64,000 nucleotides of DNA, taken from positions 806,001 through 870,000 of the forward strand of contig NC_081154.1 in the NCBI RefSeq assembly GCF_958295425.1. The letters run 5' to 3'. Below, piece by piece: positions 58,146 to 64,000 of this stretch. The translations under genes and the position numbers were made by a program. The notes beneath the pieces are model-generated. The model did not search any database. It worked only from the letters and a program-made list of their open reading frames with translations, and was not told where the DNA came from. This stretch comes from Solea solea (Eukaryota > Chordata > Actinopteri > Pleuronectiformes > Soleidae). Positions within the stretch are counted from its first letter, which is position 1, and each line of letters begins with the position of its first letter.

Positions 58146-58708
58146 CAGAATATCTGCAAGTGTTAAAACTACACGATACATTTTTAATGTCAAAGGTCCG
58201 TCATGGAAACTCTGGGAGCTCGAAAACTCTTTTTCTCTGGAAAGCGGACAGTTGCTCCGACAGACCTTGACCTCCACAGATTCTCTCCTCTCCTCCATGT
58301 CCAGATGTTTCCACACGGGGGTCAACAGAGGTCCGGTTCAGTTTGCAGACCTGGCAAAGTCTCACCTCACACCTACCCACGATATACAACACACACACAC
58401 CAGAGTCACCAGAGTCAGGAGGCTGTGAGTCACTCAGGCTTGTGTGAGGACAGCTCAGTGTTAGTCCAGTCCAATAATCCACTCTGTTGAAACGGTGCAC
58501 ACACTCATCCTTCCTCCTCCACACAGAGCCCGTGAGTGGGTGACCAGTGTTTCATAAAACCATGACGGTCGGTGACTGAGGGATTTTTGATGAGTCACCG
58601 TTTCAAGACAAACACCGTCTGTGCATTGACGGCGTTAATCCACCGGGGGAGGGAGGGAGGGGGGAGGCAGGTTGTCGTTATTTAAGTCGTTTTAAAAAAG
58701 TGCTTAAG

Positions 58709-58734
58709 TGCAGCAGCAGCAGCAGCAGTAGCAG
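58709..58734. repeat. (CAG)n microsatellite
   Basis: CAG run with one GTAG interruption, gas7 intron 1. Confidence 0.85.
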
Positions 58735-58984
58735 TTTATTTCTGCGATGAACCACAACATCGTGATTAAGTTTAAAGCTGCAGTGCGTAACTTTTGCTGA
58801 TTCTTCTTTGCAACGATGTAGTGTTGCTGGTTTGCTTGTTGGCGTTCTTTATTTGAAAACAGGCTCCAAAATATCCGACCTGACTGAGGGAGTGTTTGTG
58901 AGTGTGTGTACGGCAACAGAGCAAGGGTGGGCGGGGACAAAAGCAGAAGAATTCACTTTGGAAACTTTTTGTGTTTTTAGTCAA

Positions 58985-59095
58985 ACCTAAGTGTCCAGGG
59001 TGTTCCCCGCCTATCGCCCCATGTAAGCAGAGATCAGCACCCTCACGACCCTCCAGTGGAGGATAAAGCTGTAGATAATGGATGGATGGATATTC
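58985..59095 (+). mobile_element. LINE-type 3' end fragment
   Basis: GTGTTCCCCGCCTATCGCCC, CACGACCCTCCAGTGGAGG, ATAAAGCTGTAGATAATGGA and TGGATGGAT are the typical final motifs of L2-like LINE 3' ends in fish. It is short and non-coding. Confidence 0.7.
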
Positions 59096-59495
59096 AAAGC
59101 TATTTTTCAATCGTCCAACTTTACTAGCACAGTGTTGCTGTTGCCCCCGTCTGCCTAGACATAAAATGATCACTTCCTGTGTGCAGCGCGGGGATGTCAC
59201 CGGGCGACACAAGATCAAAACACTTAACATATCCTTAAATGTTACACACTACGGCTTTAATCCCACTGGTCCCAGAGCATCCAATCTCACATTGTTGTGG
59301 AGGGATGGGGGACAAATTGATACAGTGAAATATTACGATATTTTGTGTATCACTTTTTTTTAGCATTTACATTTTTACCTGATGTTACAAATAAACGTTA
59401 AACTTTTTGTGGATTAGCATAAAAACATCAATTGATGTGTCAGTCCACTAGATGGCACTAGCTGTGTGATTTTATCGCAATATGTGATTTTGCAA

Positions 59496-59665
59496 TATCG
59501 TGATAATATCGTATTGTGACTTAAATATCGTGATAATATTGTATTGTGACTTAAATATCCTGATTATACTGTATCGTGACTTAAATATCGTGATAACATC
59601 GTATCGTGACATCCTGATTATATTGTATCGTGGCTTAAATATCGTGATAATATCGTATCGTGGTA
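59496..59665. repeat. 30-bp minisatellite, about five to six units
   Basis: Unit TTAAATATCGTGATAATAT plus CGTATCGTGAC, 30 bp, with one shortened unit near 59609. As 30 is a multiple of 3, one frame stays open; the low-complexity translation is not a gene. Confidence 0.93.
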
Positions 59666-62600
59666 TCTCTGGTCGATTCCCACCCCGAGTGTTGCAGTAA
59701 TTCCTACACTGCCCCCATGTGGAAAACAGCTGAATTTAATGAGCACCCAGTGTATATTTTTCTTAATTTTTTATCTTTTAAAATCCAAATATTCTTATAT
59801 TTGTGTATGAACTCATTTAAAGGTGGAATACACTACACAATTATAACTAAATGTAGAGAAAACAGGAATTTTTATTCTTTGTCAGTGTTTTTGTCAATAA
59901 GTGCATTTTTACCCCAAAGTTACTTAATCGAGGTTAAACTTCCTCAAAAAAGTCCATTACATAAGAACAAAGTCAGGCTGTCGAAATCTTGGTGAAGGGC
60001 AAATAAGTTTACTACACTGTTATTCTCCATCTGACCTAAAGAAGGAGGAAGAAGAAAGCAAAACAAAAAACAAGCCCCATTTATTGATTTAAAAGCATTT
60101 TCTGAGGGAATTGAACAAATGATTCCCTGTTTTCCAGGCAGGAAGCCAGTGTCACTGAAATAGAGACCGTGAGGTATTTAGTTTTCCATAAAAAGCGTTT
60201 TGTGGGAAACGTCTGTGATCTAATCATAGCAGGCAAATGTTGGGATCTGTGTGTGACACCAGATACCACTGTTGTGTTTGGTTACTTCTTATCTAGCATC
60301 AACATATTTGGGGTTTATTGAGTCAATTTGATTTAAATGAATGGAAATCTCAGTTATGGGATTTGCATCTTAACAAATCCAGTGTTGGGTTTAAAGGTTT
60401 GACTTTAAACACTAAGCTAATTCAATTGTTGAATATGTAATGGACTTTTAATCAGTTGGAGGAAACATCAGGAGCTGTTTCGTGTCTTCTAGAATAATTG
60501 AGCTACTCTTCGGGATTATTTTTTGTCCTGAAATTATGAAAAGTATGTTCATATTTTTTTTCATCCAAACCCAGAAAAAGTCAAATTCTAATGCTTATGT
60601 CTGTGTATGCAGTCAACAAGAACAGGCACTTCAGTATTTTTAGTGTTGTTGCTTTGAGACTTCAGGGCCACCGTATCATCCCGATCATTGGTCTGACTGG
60701 TTGTAGGTGTGTCCAGTTACAGAGACATTTTCATCTCCATCTGTTGGAAGTGGGAGGTGACTTCACTTGTCTCCAGACTCCGTACTCACTCTCACTGAGA
60801 TGTGGTCTGGCTCTTCTCTCTCCAGGCGAAGATAGAAAGAATAAAATAATGAATGGCACAACTCTTCACCAGCTGACAGAAACAGCTTTACTCTTCTCAG
60901 CTGTGACAGCTGTGATAACTAATAATCACTCAACTTAATAGTTCATCCTTTAAGCTGGAGCTCAGACGATGTTGAGATCATCGGTGGTGGAGGAGCTCAC
61001 ATTGTTGTGGTTCTCTCCTCAGTCCTCAGAGTCCTTCTCAGCCCCCGAGGCTCTGCTGGCTCACTCAAGGCACCATTGGCTTTAGAGGGTTAAACCATCT
61101 GGAGCGGTGCATTATTTAACGCCGCATATGTCGAGACAAGCTGACTCGGGAGATTCGTCACACTTCTCACCACGAGGTGCTCCCATTGTTCTTCCATGAT
61201 GAATGGTTGACGCCGTCAGAATCGTCACAAACTCTGTCCTGGAGGGAGAATTCTCGACGTTTCTGGCTCAGTCAAAAGCATTAGATCAGGATTTTGTAAA
61301 ATGTCCAAATAAACCAAAAACTTAAGGGTTTTCACATCCAACCTCATCGGCCCCCCCTCCCATCTGTTTTGGCTCGTTCCGCGGAGGAACCATATCTGCT
61401 TAGCTGTGAGGAAAAACAGCAACACTGTGGTATTGTTTCATCGATGATAAACATGTGACCTAACAACAGCGGGTTAAGGAAGTGGGCAGGAAATAAGGGA
61501 GAAATTGGTTATTGCAGAATTCTACTGCTGTTGGAGCAGAGACAAAAAAACATGGAATATTACATTTAGGGATATTTGAGGAATTTGCACCAGTGTGATG
61601 AAGAACCTTTTAATTCCTTGGTAGAATTTTGTTGGATTAGAGTCGTTATTACATTCAGTAGCATTGAATATCGGAGTAAAAAGTACTACAAAGGCAGTAC
61701 ATACTTATTTTTGTTATGTATCGATACCTCTGACTTTATGGTTGGTTACCAAACATGGATTGCAAGTACTACAGAGTTCTACAGAGTACTACAGACTACA
61801 GATAGATAGCTAACGTCACAAATAAACCTTGATCTCCATTACAGCTCAGGAACGTTGGCGAAATTATGACTTTAGGACTTTTTTTAGAACTAAAACTATG
61901 TTTTTCTTTTTTATTTTATAGAGTAAAGTCCTGAAAAGTGGTCCCAAATTCAAGGTACAGGTGTTGATTCAAATGTACTCAACCCTAATCACATGACCTT
62001 TTGTACTGGATTGTAGTAGCATTTAGCAAAACACAAAGGCTGTATTTCAGGATATAAGTCGTGAAGTGTGGTTGGGAGTTTTTATAGTGGTAAATTTCTT
62101 GAAGGCAAAAAAAGTTGTAACTCAAATGAAATTGTAGTATCTGTCAGAAAGAAACCCCTCAAAAGTCTAAATGAAAACATGGAACGATGAAAAAGTCCAA
62201 ATATTTATAGAACAGTGAAGTCAAGTATATCATTTTATATAAAGGAACAACATGTGTGGAAACGGCATCTTCACACATTCATGTCCTGCTCTGCTCTGCT
62301 CTCATGTAACTGTGTATGTGGTTTTAGCAGTGATTGATTTTCAGCGCATAAACATGCAATTGTGTTTAACATCAGCTCAGATTTTCTTTTCTCGCTTTAT
62401 CCGTTGTAAAAATCCATGGCTATTTTTTCCCCCTCGCCAAAGGAAATTACTCTAGTATTTAAGTAAATCCACTGTTTCAAAAGGACAAATATAACAGTGA
62501 CCGCCGAGACCATCAAAGAGCAAACATGACAAATGCAATGCTGTTGGAGACTGTGTAATTACATGGAGTCATAAGTCACTGACATGGATTCATATTCTCT

Positions 62601-62690
62601 AGTCCTGTGGGACCAGAGAGCTCCGGGTTTCTTTGCTTTGCTTCTTCCAGTGAAACAGTTTACATGCAATGACTTCATTCACTTTGAGTT

Positions 62691-62716
62691 GCAGCAGCAG
62701 CAGCAGCAGCAGCAGC
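62691..62716. repeat. (CAG)n microsatellite
   Basis: About 8-9 uninterrupted CAG (GCA) units in gas7 intron 1. Confidence 0.95.
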
Positions 62717-62815
62717 TTTTATCTCCATGAGGAGGACAGACAACAATGTCCCTACAATGACTTTCTAATGGTCTGTTCACAGAGTAGAGCCAGTGCTCCT
62801 TTGTGTGGAAAGGAG

Positions 62816-63192
62816 CCAGTTGAGGTGGTTCGGGCATCTGGTAAGGATGCCATTCGGGTGCCTCCTTAGGGAGGTGTTTCTGACATGTCCAACTGAAAAG
62901 GAGAACTCAGAACAGACCAAGAAATAGATGGAGAGATGATATCTCCTTGCTGGCCTGGTAGCACCTGGGGATACCCTAGTAAGAGTTGAATGATGTAGCC
63001 AGGGAAAGGGATGTCTGGGGCCCCCTGCTCCAATGATGGGTTGATGAATGGAAGGATTGGATGTCTATGAGCGTTTGCTGTGAGTAAAAACAACCAGATT
63101 AGGGTTAACTGGAGCCATGTCAGTGAGGTTTCGCTCCAGCTGCCCATGACCCTCGTGGATAATGAAATGGTAGAAATTGAATGGATGAATCT
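62816..63192 (+). mobile_element. Degenerate L2/Maui-like LINE 3' end
   Basis: In order: TTGAGGTGGTTCGGGCATCT, GCCTCCTTAGGGAGGTGTTT, CTGACATGTCCAACTG, GATATCTCCTTGCTGGCCTG, CACCTGGGGATACCC, TAGCCAGGGAAAGGGATGTC, and a tail with GACCCTCGTGGATAATGAAA and TGGATGAAT. The order and wording match the 3' coding end and tail of L2-type LINEs common in fish. The frame is broken, so it is a dead 5'-truncated copy. Confidence 0.8.
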
Positions 63193-64000
63193 GGATCAGG
63201 CATGGAGCGCCAGACTGAAGCGGTCACTCCTGGATGGAACATGTATCTGGAACACTTACTAACCTTTTGTGGACACGGATTACGGAAAGTAGCTTTGTAT
63301 TAAGCTACTAAAAGGAGCATGTTTTTTCTTAAACTACCAAACATTGCTCTTACTATACAGTATGTAAGCTCCCATTTTAAGCCTGGCAGATTTTTCACCG
63401 TAAGTTCCAGTCACAAAGCTCTGTTTGGACATTTGCTTTCCGGAGATGAGGTTTAGCAGAAGGTCAGTCATGTCCCCGTCTCGTCCAAAACCTTGTCCTC
63501 CTCCTACTGAATCACATTGATTGTTTTCATTGTGGTGAAAAAACCCAAACTTGAATGAAATGGCACCGACTCCAATAGCCAAACTTGATCCGAGTTGAAC
63601 GTTCATTTGATTCGCCCAAATCCCTGAACATCATCTCCAAACTGTGTTACAACGGTCCCGGCCTGCTGTTCTCCCGCTAATCAGGAGCAGATGTTTGTGT
63701 CTGGATTGTTTTCATTGCTCTCCCATGTTCTTCAGCCGTTTGTTGTGAGCACATGCGATGACTCCTGGTGTTGGTCCAAGTGCAGAGCAGAGCGCCAGTT
63801 TGTTGTGCTCTGCAAAATGTGCCCTGATGTTTTTTCTGGTTGTGAAATAGTTGAGGAAAGGAGAAGCTCGCTGAACCAGATCTGAGCGCTGCACATTTCT
63901 TCAGTGGTTTTGGCTTTCATCATGTGTTTGTTTATCTTTGTGACAAATCCTGCAGAAATAATTCTTCGTATGGGAACAAATTCATGTTAATTAGCGTTTT

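Larger units (their letters stand above)
46369..64000 (+). other. gas7 intron 1 (at least 17.6 kb, continues past window)
   Basis: No further gas7 exon and no other gene was recognised. Reading frames are short and lack family resemblance. The stretch contains the microsatellites and mobile-element remnants listed separately. Unlisted intervals look like ordinary unique or very old repeat sequence. An alternative, internal gas7 promoter could lie here but I cannot identify one. Confidence 0.6.

Noticed and set aside
62866..63147. Minus-strand frame as a gene
   Set aside because: It is antisense to a degenerate L2-like LINE 3' end.

Overview
The window is genomic DNA from a ray-finned (teleost-like) fish. 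It holds vertebrate multi-exon genes with GT-AG introns, short introns, many CA/TA/CAG microsatellites, and repeat types familiar from teleost genomes: tRNA-derived SINEs with a GTCGCTTTGGATAAAAGCGT tail, hAT-like MITEs, and degenerate L2-type LINE 3' ends. All exon limits below were read by eye from splice signals, reading phase and remembered protein families. No database search was run.

Layout. 1-6655 is a very large 38-bp minisatellite, interrupted by one SINE-like insertion. 7332-14720 (+) holds the last ten coding exons of myocardin (myocd); its 5' exons are not in the window, so the array most likely lies inside a myocd intron. 14721-20890 is the convergent region between myocd and map2k4. 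20891-31594 (-) is a complete 11-exon map2k4 (MKK4) encoding 399 residues, plus a 33-bp cassette exon that would give 410. 33504-35801 (-) is a complete three-exon adprm (Mn-dependent ADP-ribose/CDP-alcohol diphosphatase). 36813-39189 (-) and 40963-43453 (-) are two complete, tandem rsph1 (radial spoke head 1) genes with matching exon lengths for the first six exons and different last exons. 46186-46368 (+) is the first coding exon of gas7 (SH3 domain). The rest of the window, to base 64000, is best read as gas7 intron 1, filled with microsatellites, SINE, LINE and DNA-transposon remnants.

The genes do not form one pathway. They look like a conserved block: GAS7, ADPRM, MAP2K4 and MYOCD lie in this order on human 17p, whereas human RSPH1 is on chromosome 21. 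Myocardin is the SRF coactivator of cardiac and smooth muscle. MKK4 activates JNK and p38. RSPH1 is an axonemal radial-spoke protein, and one of its two copies keeps a near-consensus RFX X-box just upstream of its start codon.

The most interesting points are the rsph1 tandem duplication with apparent promoter and C-terminal divergence, the map2k4 cassette exon placed directly before the MAPK-docking motif, the higher-order structure of the 38-bp array, and a degenerate repeat carrying MARE/AP-1-like sites on both sides of gas7 exon 1. I see no bacterial-type system, CRISPR array, intact virus or autonomous transposon.
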